A DNA stretch of 39,166 nt from positions 1 to 39,166 of the forward strand of contig JAFXYP010000065.1 of assembly GCA_017541665.1 (NCBI GenBank). The letters run 5' to 3'. Each line of letters starts with the position of its first letter. Positions within the stretch are counted from its first letter, which is position 1. The position numbers were made by a program, and so were the translations under genes. Below are positions 16,190-24,016 of the stretch, piece by piece. Source of the DNA: Lentisphaeria bacterium (GTDB lineage: Bacteria > Verrucomicrobiota > Lentisphaeria > Victivallales > UBA1829). Below the pieces are notes generated by a model. That model made no database searches. It was not told the origin of the DNA and saw only the letters and a list, made by a program, of their open reading frames with translations.

Positions 16190-17911
16190 TCAGTATGCGG
16201 TGACTTCCTCATGGCGGGCGATGGTGGTGCAGTCGCCGCTCATGACGAGCTCGTGGTTGCGGAGGAAGTCGAACTTGGCGTCGCGGATGTAGCGTTCGGC
16301 AAGGGCTTCGCGGGCGGCGTCCTTCTGCGCATCGCGGAGGAGAAGAAGCCCTGCGAAGATGAACGTCTCGTTTTCGACGAGGGCGCGGGCGCGCAGATTG
16401 CGGTAGTCGGGCGCGGTGGCCTTCATGCCGGTCACGAAGTCGATCGCGGCACGCTGCTTCTCCAGCATGTCGGCGATGGTCTTCTTGAGTTCGCCGGAGA
16501 GGCCTTCGTCCGGGACGACGGCCATCATATCGGCGATGCGGCCGTCGAGCGTGCGTCCCATGACGCCGCCGATGGCGGCCACGACCTGAAGCTGAGTGGT
16601 GCCTTCGTAGATATTCGTGATGCGGGCGTCGCGGTAGAGGCGCTCGGCGTCGAAGTCGTGCATGTAGCCGGTGCCGCCGTGGATCTGGATGCAGTCATAG
16701 GCGATCTTGTTGGCGGACTCGGTGGAGAGCGCCTTCGACATCGGGGTAAGGACGTCGCACAGGGCGGTGTAGAGTTTCGCCTTCTCGCGGACGGCCGGGT
16801 CCTTGTCGCCCGCGTCCACCATATGCGTGTAGGCGGTGCGGAGGTCGACGCAACGGGTCGTTTCGTACAGCAGGGCGCGGGATGCGGCCAGCTGGGTCTT
16901 CATGCGGGCGAGCATGTCGTAGATCGCGGGGAACTTGTCGATGCTCTGCTTGAACTGTTCGCGTTCGGAGGCGTACTTGCGGGCCTCGCGGTAGGCGGCC
17001 TCGGCGATGCCGACCGCCTGCGCGCTGATGGAGACGCGGGCGCCGTTCATGAGGGACATGACGTACTTGATGAGGCCGCGCTTGCGCAGGCCGCAGAGTT
17101 CGGCGGGAACGTGGTTGAACTGGAGTTCGCAGGTGGCAACGCCGTGGATGCCCATCTTGTGCTCGATCCTGCGTACGACCAGCTGCGGACACTTCTCGCA
17201 AATGAACATGGAAAGGCCGCGGCCGTCGGTGGTGCCTTCCTCGGAACGGGCGAGCACCAGGTGGATCTGGGAGCAGCCGTTCGTGATGAAGCACTTCATG
17301 CCGTCGAGGTACCATTTGCCGTCGGCGTCCTGAGTGGCTTTCAGGCGCACGGACTGGAGGTCGGAACCGGAATCCGGCTCGGTGAGGTCCATGGAGCCGT
17401 CGGCCTCGCCGGTGACGAACCGCGGGATGTATTTCTGGCGCTGTTCCTCGGAGCCGAACTCGCAGATGGTGTCGGCGATGTCCTGCAGGCCGAAGAGGTT
17501 CTGCAGGCTGGCGTCGGCGCGGGAGACCATTTCGGTCATCATCGTATAGACGGAGAGCGGGAAATTGAGGCCGCCGTACTGGCGGGGCAGAATCACGCCC
17601 ATGACGCCGGCGGCCTTCAGGTCGTTCAGGTTCTGGACCGTGAGCGGATGATAGGTCACGACGCCGTTTTCGAACTTCGGGCCTTCCTCGTCGACCTGAC
17701 GGGCGCGGGGAGCAATGCGTTCGCCTGCGACGTCGCCGATGACGTTCAGGATGCGGTGGAAGCTGTCCAGCGCGTCCTCGAAACTTTCCGGGGCGGTGTC
17801 GTATTTCCGGGCTTCGGTATAATCCTTCTCAATGAGGCGCATGGCCTCCTGGATCTCGAGGTTGTCGAGGGTAAAGAGCAGATCGGCGTTGTCTGTAAAG
17901 AAGTTGGACAT
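16190..17911 (-). CDS. acyl-CoA dehydrogenase (long form)
   Basis: A FAD enzyme that introduces a double bond into acyl-CoA and passes electrons to ETF. At 573 residues it is longer than the usual 380 or so. An N-terminal extension of about 50 residues precedes the core, and a C-terminal domain of about 120 residues follows it. FAD-contact motifs are MDLTEPDSGSDL (174-185) and QIHGGTGYMHD (409-419). The catalytic Glu is E436 in IYEGTTQLQ, the position used by short-chain enzymes. The substrate cannot be read. Similar long forms next to EtfAB occur in anaerobic Bacteroidales. It is 10 bp downstream of etfA. Confidence 0.93.
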   Translation of the reverse strand: MSNFFTDNADLLFTLDNLEIQEAMRLIEKDYTEARKYDTAPESFEDALDSFHRILNVIGDVAGERIAPRARQVDEEGPKFENGVVTYHPLTVQNLNDLKAAGVMGVILPRQYGGLNFPLSVYTMMTEMVSRADASLQNLFGLQDIADTICEFGSEEQRQKYIPRFVTGEADGSMDLTEPDSGSDLQSVRLKATQDADGKWYLDGMKCFITNGCSQIHLVLARSEEGTTDGRGLSMFICEKCPQLVVRRIEHKMGIHGVATCELQFNHVPAELCGLRKRGLIKYVMSLMNGARVSISAQAVGIAEAAYREARKYASEREQFKQSIDKFPAIYDMLARMKTQLAASRALLYETTRCVDLRTAYTHMVDAGDKDPAVREKAKLYTALCDVLTPMSKALSTESANKIAYDCIQIHGGTGYMHDFDAERLYRDARITNIYEGTTQLQVVAAIGGVMGRTLDGRIADMMAVVPDEGLSGELKKTIADMLEKQRAAIDFVTGMKATAPDYRNLRARALVENETFIFAGLLLLRDAQKDAAREALAERYIRDAKFDFLRNHELVMSGDCTTIARHEEVTAY

Positions 17912-17921
17912 GATGGTCTCC

Positions 17922-18947
17922 TCAGGCTTTCGATTTGTACGCTTTGATCATCATCGGGATGACCTGGTTCAGGTCGCCGATGATCCCGTAATGCGCCACG
18001 GAGAAAATCGGCGCCGCCGGATCCGTGTTGATCGCGATGATCTTCTTGCTTTCCGCCATGCCGGCGCGGTGCTGCACGGAGCCGCTGATGCCGCAGGCGA
18101 TGTAGAGCTTCGGACGGACCGTCACGCCCGTCTGGCCGACCTGGTGGTCGTGGTCGATCCAGCCGGCATCGACGGCGGCGCGGGAAGCGCCGACCTGTCC
18201 GCCGAGCGTCTTGGCGAGGTCATGGATGAGTTTGAAGTTCGCCGCGGAGCCGACGCCGTAGCCGCCGGCCACAATGATCTGCGCGCCCTTCAGGTTCACG
18301 GTCTTCTCCTGGCGGACGCGTTCGATGACCTTCACGACCATTTCCTGCGCGGTCAGGGCCGGGGTCACGCGGGTGACGGTGCCGGCGCGGGAGGCATCGG
18401 GTTCGCCCATTTTCATGACGCCTTCGCGGACGGTGACCATCTGGGGATCGTCCCAGGTGTTCACGATGGTGGCAATGATGTTGCCGCCGAACGCGGGACG
18501 GATCTGCATGAGTTTGTTCTTGTAGTATTTCCCGTTGCGCTGGTCGTCGAAATCGTCGATGCGGAGGTCGGTGCAGTCGGCGGTGAGGCCGGCGAGCTTT
18601 TCGGACGCCACGCGCGGAGCGAGCTCACGGCCTTTCATGGTGGCGCCGAACATGAGGATGTTCGGGCGATGTTCGCGGATGAGGTCGACGATGACCTTGG
18701 CGAACGGCAGGACGGTAAAGGGCTCCAGGCGCGGGTCTTCGACGAGGAAGACGTTGTCGCAGCCGTACTGGAAGAGCGTGGCGCAGCAGTGTTCGATCTT
18801 GTCTCCGAGGAGAAGCGCTTCGACCTTGACGCCGAGCTGGTCGGCGAGTTCACGGCCCTTGCAGACGAGTTCCAGGCTCACGTCGGCGATCTTGCCGCCT
18901 TCCTGTTCGATGAAAACCCAGACGTTTCCGATAGCGGTATTTTCCAT
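17922..18947 (-). CDS. etfA: electron transfer flavoprotein alpha subunit
   Basis: A 341-residue ETF alpha chain. The N-terminal domain I starts at VWVFIEQ. The C-terminal FAD-binding domain carries AGGYGVGS, VGASRAAVDAGW, VGQTG and GISGSVQHRAGM, all standard FAD contacts. With EtfB it moves electrons from the dehydrogenase encoded just downstream. It starts 6 bp after etfB ends on the minus strand, and the pair are surely co-translated in fixed ratio. Confidence 0.97.
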   Translation of the reverse strand: MENTAIGNVWVFIEQEGGKIADVSLELVCKGRELADQLGVKVEALLLGDKIEHCCATLFQYGCDNVFLVEDPRLEPFTVLPFAKVIVDLIREHRPNILMFGATMKGRELAPRVASEKLAGLTADCTDLRIDDFDDQRNGKYYKNKLMQIRPAFGGNIIATIVNTWDDPQMVTVREGVMKMGEPDASRAGTVTRVTPALTAQEMVVKVIERVRQEKTVNLKGAQIIVAGGYGVGSAANFKLIHDLAKTLGGQVGASRAAVDAGWIDHDHQVGQTGVTVRPKLYIACGISGSVQHRAGMAESKKIIAINTDPAAPIFSVAHYGIIGDLNQVIPMMIKAYKSKA

Positions 18948-18953
18948 TTTCGC

Positions 18954-19838
18954 TCACCCCAGAGTATGGTCTTCGATAAGTTCGTGTACGAGATTGCCGA
19001 CGGCTTCCTGCGTCGGCGCGACTTCCTGGAAGTTCCCGGCGGTCAGGACGACGCTCAGGATATGCTTCACGTTGGTCGGGGAGCCGGCCTTGCCGAGGCG
19101 GTTGAATTCATCCTGCGGCACGCAGTACGCGGCGTTCCATTCCTTGATCAGCAGGCCCTTCGCGGAAAGCGCGGCGATCTCCTCGTCCGTGGCGGGAGCG
19201 CCCTTGGCGGCCGCGATCTCGGAGGGCGTTTTCGCCTTCTTGTACTTGATGATGCGGGAGGCGTTCTGCGGACGGGGCTGGTTGGCGTCGACCACGGTCA
19301 GGAGGGCGGGCAGCGGAGCCTCGAGGACTTCATAGCCGCCTTCGATGGCGCGTTTCGCACGGATCTTGCCGTCGCCGAGCTCCTGCACCTCCTGCACGTA
19401 GGAAATCTGCGGGATACCGAGCTTTTCGGCGATCTGCGGGCCGACCTGGGCAGTGTCGCCGTCGATGGCCTGACGGCCGCAGAGGACGAGGTCGAAATGA
19501 CCGACCTTCTTCGCCAGGCGGCTCAGCGCAAAACTGGTGGCCAGCGTATCGGATCCGCCGAGCGCACGGTCCGTCAGAAGCACGGTTTCGTCGGCGCCGC
19601 GGAACAGGGAATCGCGGAGGATGCCGGCGGCGGCGGGAAGCCCCATCGTCGCGACGATGACTTTCGCGCCATAACGGTCCTTCAGCTGGAGGGCCAGTTC
19701 GAGCGCGTTCAAATCTTCAGGATTGAAAATAGCGGGAAGCGCCTGACGGTTGATGGTTCCGTCGGGCTTCATGGCGTCGCCCGTAACATTCTTCGTGTCC
19801 GGGACCTGCTTCACAAAAACGAGGATTGTGCAGCTCAT
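18954..19838 (-). CDS. etfB: electron transfer flavoprotein beta subunit
   Basis: A 294-residue ETF beta chain, longer than the roughly 255-260 typical of simple ETFs, with the extra residues in the C-terminal third (about 205-260). It begins ILVFVKQVPDTKNV. The nucleotide loop reads GRQAIDGDTAQVGP, the form common in ETFs of anaerobes that bind a second FAD and bifurcate electrons, whereas the mitochondrial AMP-binding form has DDDCNQTG there. Bifurcation is therefore possible but not proven. AGGAAGGA at 19845-19852 and a promoter at 19891-19918 head the operon. Confidence 0.96.
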   Translation of the reverse strand: MSCTILVFVKQVPDTKNVTGDAMKPDGTINRQALPAIFNPEDLNALELALQLKDRYGAKVIVATMGLPAAAGILRDSLFRGADETVLLTDRALGGSDTLATSFALSRLAKKVGHFDLVLCGRQAIDGDTAQVGPQIAEKLGIPQISYVQEVQELGDGKIRAKRAIEGGYEVLEAPLPALLTVVDANQPRPQNASRIIKYKKAKTPSEIAAAKGAPATDEEIAALSAKGLLIKEWNAAYCVPQDEFNRLGKAGSPTNVKHILSVVLTAGNFQEVAPTQEAVGNLVHELIEDHTLG

Positions 19839-19890
19839 GATCGTTCCTTCCTGGGTTATGTCGATAGGATTTGTTGTAAAATATTAATTT

Positions 19891-19918
19891 AATATAGCAT
19901 CTTTCCGGTGTTTTTCCA
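19891..19918 (-). promoter_or_regulatory. promoter of the etfB-purE operon
   Basis: Minus strand: TGGAAA (19913-19918), 16 bp, TATATT (19891-19896), then an A/T-rich leader of about 50 nt. Confidence 0.55.
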
Positions 19919-19929
19919 GTCCATTTCCC

Positions 19930-19946
19930 AAAAAACGCCGCGTTTT
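19930..19946 (-). terminator. weak terminator after the ArnT-like gene
   Basis: Minus strand AAAACG, a 3-base loop, CGTTTT, continuing into six T. The stem is short and A/T-rich, and it lies just upstream of the etfB promoter. Confidence 0.35.
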
Positions 19947-19978
19947 CGGGACGGATTCGCGTCACACGGATGCAGGGC

Positions 19979-21712
19979 TCACTGGAACCGCACCAGGACC
20001 TGGCCGTCGGCGTGCTTGTCCTCGGGATCGGAAGGGATCGACTTTCTGACGGAAAGGGCGGGCGGGAACGCATTGTTCGCGTTGTGCTGGAAATACCTGT
20101 CCGCGGGGAAGAACATGACGACCTTTTTGCCCGGGTTCGCCTCCAGCAGCTTATCGATCTTCGTATACGCCTGGTTGCGGATCCGGTCTTTCTCCTCCGC
20201 CTCCTTGCAGGTCAGCCCGTAAGTCAGTTCCCCGGGAAAAATCACGTACAGGTCGTTCCGATGGTACGCGTAACAGATGGCATGCAGATTCGAGCCGTGC
20301 GCGATGACGACCGTATCGGGCGTGACCTCGTCCCGGCACTCTTCCAGGAATTTGTCCATGGAGCGTGCATTGTAGAAATGCTGTGGCACGATGAAATTCA
20401 CTCCGATGAAAACCGGCAGGACCGCAGCCACGAAATACGAGAGCTTGCGCGCCGGCTTTTTCTCCGTAAATGCCGCCACAAGACCGAACAGCACCAGCAC
20501 GACGACATTGAACAGGACAAACACCTTCCATGTTTCGTCCTTCTCGTAAACACGGATCCCGAGTTTGCCCGGCAGCCCCAGGCTCATCGCGACGATCCCG
20601 GCAATGAGCAGAAGAACCACTCCCCCGCTGAACACCATCAGCGGCAAATTGAATAGCTTTCCTTTCCCGTCCGGCCTTTCTTCGAAATAGCGGAAAAGCC
20701 CGGCGGAAATCATGATCGCAAGCGCAGGGAAGCACGGCAGGATGTACGTCGGAAGTTTCCCGCTCGAGGCGGACAGGAACAGGAACGGCCCGGCGAACCA
20801 GCAGATCAGGAACCGGAACCACGAATTCTGTTCACCACGGATGCCGATCTTTTTGAATCCGAGCCCGACCGCGGGGGCCAGCAGGAGCCAGGCGCTCGCA
20901 CCCCAGAGCAAAGTCAGCACGAAATAGAACGGCCCGTGCGGATGCTCCGCCTCGGCGCCGCCGAAGAACCTCGCGAAATGCTCCTCCACGACGAAATACC
21001 GCCAGAAGTCCGGCTGCGCCCGGTGGATCAGGACAGCCCACGGAGCGATCACGGCCAGGGCCACGACGAACGGCAGCCACGGCAGCGTGAAGATCGCCTT
21101 CCACCGTTTTTCCCAGATCAGCCACGGCAGGACGGCCATGACCGGCAGGGCAAACGCGAGAAACCCCTTCACCAGGAATGCGCATCCGGCCGCCGTGCCG
21201 GCCGCCAGCAGCCACAGCACGCATTCCATTCGTTTTTTCTCCAGATATCCCTCCATGGCGCAATAAAACGACGCCACGGTCGCCGTCACGAACAGGGAAA
21301 AGATCGCATCCAGCGTACATGTCGTACCGACGATGAAGACAAGCGGCATCAGCAGGAAACATCCCGCCGCAAACCAGCCCTGTTCCTTCCGCCCCGTCAT
21401 CTTCGCGGCCAGCAGGAGCACGATCAGCGCCGCCAGGCCGGTGCACATCGCGGGCGCGAACCGTCCGGCGAAAGCATTCTCCCCGAGCATGCGCATGGAA
21501 CCGGCGATCAGCCAGTAGCCCATGATCGGTTTTTCGAAATACCGGGCGCCGTTCAGACGAGGCGTTACATAATCCCGGTCGGCAAGCATTTCCCGCGGGA
21601 TCTCGACATAACGTGCCTCGTCGGGCGAAATAAGCGGACGGACGCCGAGCAGCAGCACATACAGGACCAGAAAGATCAGCAGCGCGGCGGGGATATTGAA
21701 TTTGGATTTCAT
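19979..21712 (-). CDS. ArnT-like (PMT-type, GT-C fold) glycosyltransferase
   Basis: A 577-residue multi-pass membrane protein of the family that includes ArnT, which transfers 4-amino-arabinose from a polyprenyl carrier to lipid A. After the first TM helix comes PLISPDEARYVEIPREML with the catalytic Asp at D31, then YFEKPIMGYW. About ten more hydrophobic helices follow, and a C-terminal soluble domain of about 130 residues. The donor and acceptor are not known. The start at 21712 gives a clean TM N-terminus with GGAG at 21725-21728; the open frame 24 codons longer is Cys/Pro-rich and unlikely. It is monocistronic and divergent from the NifU-like gene. Confidence 0.88.
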   Translation of the reverse strand: MKSKFNIPAALLIFLVLYVLLLGVRPLISPDEARYVEIPREMLADRDYVTPRLNGARYFEKPIMGYWLIAGSMRMLGENAFAGRFAPAMCTGLAALIVLLLAAKMTGRKEQGWFAAGCFLLMPLVFIVGTTCTLDAIFSLFVTATVASFYCAMEGYLEKKRMECVLWLLAAGTAAGCAFLVKGFLAFALPVMAVLPWLIWEKRWKAIFTLPWLPFVVALAVIAPWAVLIHRAQPDFWRYFVVEEHFARFFGGAEAEHPHGPFYFVLTLLWGASAWLLLAPAVGLGFKKIGIRGEQNSWFRFLICWFAGPFLFLSASSGKLPTYILPCFPALAIMISAGLFRYFEERPDGKGKLFNLPLMVFSGGVVLLLIAGIVAMSLGLPGKLGIRVYEKDETWKVFVLFNVVVLVLFGLVAAFTEKKPARKLSYFVAAVLPVFIGVNFIVPQHFYNARSMDKFLEECRDEVTPDTVVIAHGSNLHAICYAYHRNDLYVIFPGELTYGLTCKEAEEKDRIRNQAYTKIDKLLEANPGKKVVMFFPADRYFQHNANNAFPPALSVRKSIPSDPEDKHADGQVLVRFQ

Positions 21713-21798
21713 CAAACGAAAAAACTCCGGTGTTTTTGCGTCCGGCGGCAGGATTCCGCAGGGAGGATCGGCGCCGCACGACAAATGATTAAAATCAT

Positions 21799-21827
21799 AA
21801 TATACACCCGATCAATCCGTAATTCAA
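21799..21827 (-). promoter_or_regulatory. promoter of the ArnT-like gene
   Basis: Minus strand: TTGAAT (21822-21827), 17 bp, TATATT (21799-21804). The leader is about 85 nt. Confidence 0.65.
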
Positions 21828-21838
21828 ATTTATTTGAA
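21823..21838. promoter_or_regulatory. A/T dyad on the -35 box of the ArnT-like gene
   Basis: TTCAAA-TTTA-TTTGAA, perfect 6-bp arms, overlapping the -35 element and sitting 40 bp from the divergent promoter. It could be an operator acting on one or both directions. Confidence 0.35.
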
Positions 21839-21877
21839 AAAAACTTTCCCGTCGCCCTCTTTTCTTTCGCGCCGGGA

Positions 21878-21906
21878 TTGAAAAAAGCCTTCCCGCATGA
21901 TATATT
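21878..21906 (+). promoter_or_regulatory. promoter of the NifU-like/GGGtGRT pair
   Basis: TTGAAA (21878-21883), 17 bp, TATATT (21901-21906), near-consensus. The leader is about 75 nt. Confidence 0.75.
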
Positions 21907-21988
21907 ATTAAACTGCACTTGTTTAACCCGAACCGGCGGCGCCTCTGTTTCGCATCGGTCGCGCCGTCCCAACAACTGGAGAAACACA

Positions 21989-22699
21989 ATGAAGTTTACG
22001 CACGAAGTGGACCAGATGGTGTGCGTCGCCAAGGGTCCGAAACACGGTCCCGCGCCGATCCCGCAGGAAGGTAAGTGGACGAAAGCCAAAGAGATCAAGG
22101 ACATCTGCGGTCTGACGCACGGCGTCGGCTGGTGCGCACCCCAGCAGGGCGCATGCAAGCTCACGCTGAACGTCAAGAACGGCATCATCCAGGAAGCCCT
22201 CGTGGAAACGATCGGCTGCTCCGGCATGACGCACTCCGCCGCCATGGCCGCCGAGATCCTCCCCGGCAAGACGATCCTCGAAGCCCTCAACACCGACCTC
22301 GTCTGCGATGCCATCAACACCGCCATGCGCGAACTCTTCCTCCAGATCGTCTACGGCCGCACCCAGACCGCGTTCTCCGAAGACGGCCTCCCGATCGGCG
22401 CCGGCCTCGAAGACCTGAAGCAGCTCCGCTCCATCACCGGCACCATGTACAGCACCGCCGAGAAGGGCGTCCGCTACCTCGAAATGGCCGAAGGCTATGT
22501 GACCGGACTCGCCCTCGACGAGGAAAACAAGGTCATCGGCTACCAGTTCGTCAACCTCGGCAAGATGATGGAATTCGTCAACAAGTCCTCCACGAAGGAC
22601 CTCGAAAAGATGTCCGTCAAGGATTTCATCTCCAAGTTCCAGAAATCCTACGGTCGCTTTGGCGACGCCGTCAAAGTCATCAACCCCCGCAAGGCATAA
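21989..22699 (+). CDS. NifU-like iron-sulfur scaffold family protein
   Basis: A 236-residue protein whose middle resembles the IscU/NifU N-terminal scaffold: GACKLTLNVKNG (C56), then ETIGCSGMTHSAAMAAEILPGK (C77) matches the first two cluster-ligand regions. The third scaffold Cys is not at its usual place; C106 (LVCDAI) is the nearest. A C-terminal half of about 110 residues (GRTQTAFSEDGLPIGAG onward) is specific to this subfamily. The first 45 residues are also extra and contain C12 and C40. It is the fixed neighbour of GGGtGRT genes in many anaerobes. GGAG at 21978-21981 supports the start. No cysteine desulfurase gene is near, so a role in general cluster assembly is doubtful. Confidence 0.85.
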   Translation: MKFTHEVDQMVCVAKGPKHGPAPIPQEGKWTKAKEIKDICGLTHGVGWCAPQQGACKLTLNVKNGIIQEALVETIGCSGMTHSAAMAAEILPGKTILEALNTDLVCDAINTAMRELFLQIVYGRTQTAFSEDGLPIGAGLEDLKQLRSITGTMYSTAEKGVRYLEMAEGYVTGLALDEENKVIGYQFVNLGKMMEFVNKSSTKDLEKMSVKDFISKFQKSYGRFGDAVKVINPRKA

Positions 22700-22711
22700 G
22701 GAGCGTTCATC

Positions 22712-23821
22712 ATGGCACTTTTTGAAAGCTACGAGCGCAGAATCGCGCAGATCAATAAATTCCTGAAAGACAACGGGATCGCCTCCATCGAAGAAGCCGA
22801 GAAGATCACGAAGGCCAAAGGCCTCGACATCATCCAGCGCGTCCGCGACATCCAGCCCATCTGCTTCGAAAACGCCTGCTGGGCTTACCTCGTCGGCGCC
22901 GCCGTCGCCATCAAGCGCGGCCAGACCGTCGCCAGCGAGATCGCCAAGACCCTCGGCGAAGGCCTCCAGAGCTTCTGCATCCCCGGCTCCGTCGCCGATG
23001 ACCGCAAGGTCGGCCTCGGACACGGCAACCTCGCCAGCATGCTTCTCCAGGAGGAAACCCAGTGCTTCGCGTTCTGCGCCGGACACGAGTCCTTCGCCGC
23101 CGCCGAAGGCGCGATCGGCCTCGCCAAGTCCGCGAACAAGGTTCGCAAGAACCCGCTCCGCGTCATCCTGAACGGCCTCGGCAAGGACGCCGCTCAGATC
23201 ATCTCCCGCATCAACGGCTTCACCAGCGTCGAAACCAAGTTCGACTACTACACCGGCAAGCTCAAGATCGTCTCCGAGACCGCCTACTCCAAGGGCGAGC
23301 GTGCCGCCGTCCGCTGCTACGGCGCCGATGACGTCCGCGAAGGCGTCGCCATCATGTGGAAGGAAGGCGTGGATATCGCCATCACCGGCAACTCCACCAA
23401 CCCGACCCGCTTCCAGCACCCCGTCATGGGCACCTACAAGAAAGAGCGCGTCGCTGCCGGCAAGCCCTTCTTCTCCGTCGCATCCGGCGGCGGCACCGGC
23501 CGCACTCTGCACCCGGACAACATGGCCGCCGGCCCCGCCAGCTACGGCATGACCGACACCATGGGCCGCATGCACTCCGACGCCCAGTTCGCCGGCTCCT
23601 CCTCCGTCCCGGCGCACGTCGAGATGATGGGCCTCATCGGCATGGGCAACAACCCGATGGTCGGCGCTTCCGTCGACGTCGCGGTCGCCGTCGCCCAGGC
23701 CATGACCGCCAAGTCCGCGAAAAAGGCCGCCCCGAAGACCCCGGCAAAAGCCGCTGCGAAGAAGGCTGTCGCGAAAGCCCCGGCCAAGCCCGCCGCGAAG
23801 AAGGCTGCAAAGAAGAAATAA
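22712..23821 (+). CDS. GGGtGRT family protein with a Lys/Ala-rich tail
   Basis: A 369-residue member of the GGGtGRT family, named after the motif seen here at residues 259-265 and followed by LHPDNMAAGPASYG. Function is unknown. Cys residues at 51, 56, 89, 118, 122 and 202 could serve metal or cluster binding. The body ends near residue 332. After it comes a 37-residue tail (333-369) with 14 Lys and 16 Ala plus a few Pro, much like histone H1 or chlamydial Hc proteins and not expected in the family core. TAAGGAG supplies the ribosome site while overlapping the upstream stop, so the pair is coupled. The tail may bind nucleic acid or an acidic partner, by inference. Confidence 0.9.
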   Translation: MALFESYERRIAQINKFLKDNGIASIEEAEKITKAKGLDIIQRVRDIQPICFENACWAYLVGAAVAIKRGQTVASEIAKTLGEGLQSFCIPGSVADDRKVGLGHGNLASMLLQEETQCFAFCAGHESFAAAEGAIGLAKSANKVRKNPLRVILNGLGKDAAQIISRINGFTSVETKFDYYTGKLKIVSETAYSKGERAAVRCYGADDVREGVAIMWKEGVDIAITGNSTNPTRFQHPVMGTYKKERVAAGKPFFSVASGGGTGRTLHPDNMAAGPASYGMTDTMGRMHSDAQFAGSSSVPAHVEMMGLIGMGNNPMVGASVDVAVAVAQAMTAKSAKKAAPKTPAKAAAKKAVAKAPAKPAAKKAAKKK

Positions 23822-23848
23822 GCCCGGCCGGTCCTGACCGGTCAATCC

Positions 23849-23888
23849 GTGCGGCGCCCTGCCCCGTTGTCTGAGCAGTACGCCGCAC
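23849..23888 (+). terminator. hairpin after the GGGtGRT gene (no T-run)
   Basis: GTGCGGCG (23849-23856) and CGCCGCAC (23881-23888) are perfect 8-bp arms with a 24-nt loop. A smaller dyad CCGGT-CCTG-ACCGG lies just upstream (within 23826-23842). There is no T-run, so this may stabilise the transcript end or reduce read-through into der. Confidence 0.3.
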
Positions 23889-24016
23889 AATAGAAAAGCG
23901 GCATCGTGCGGGAGTGCTCCGGCGGCTGAATCCACCTCCGGTTTCCACGTCCACACGGTGCCGCTGACCATTTTCCCCCGCCCCTGCATTTTCCGTACGT
24001 CGAAAGGAGATCCCCC

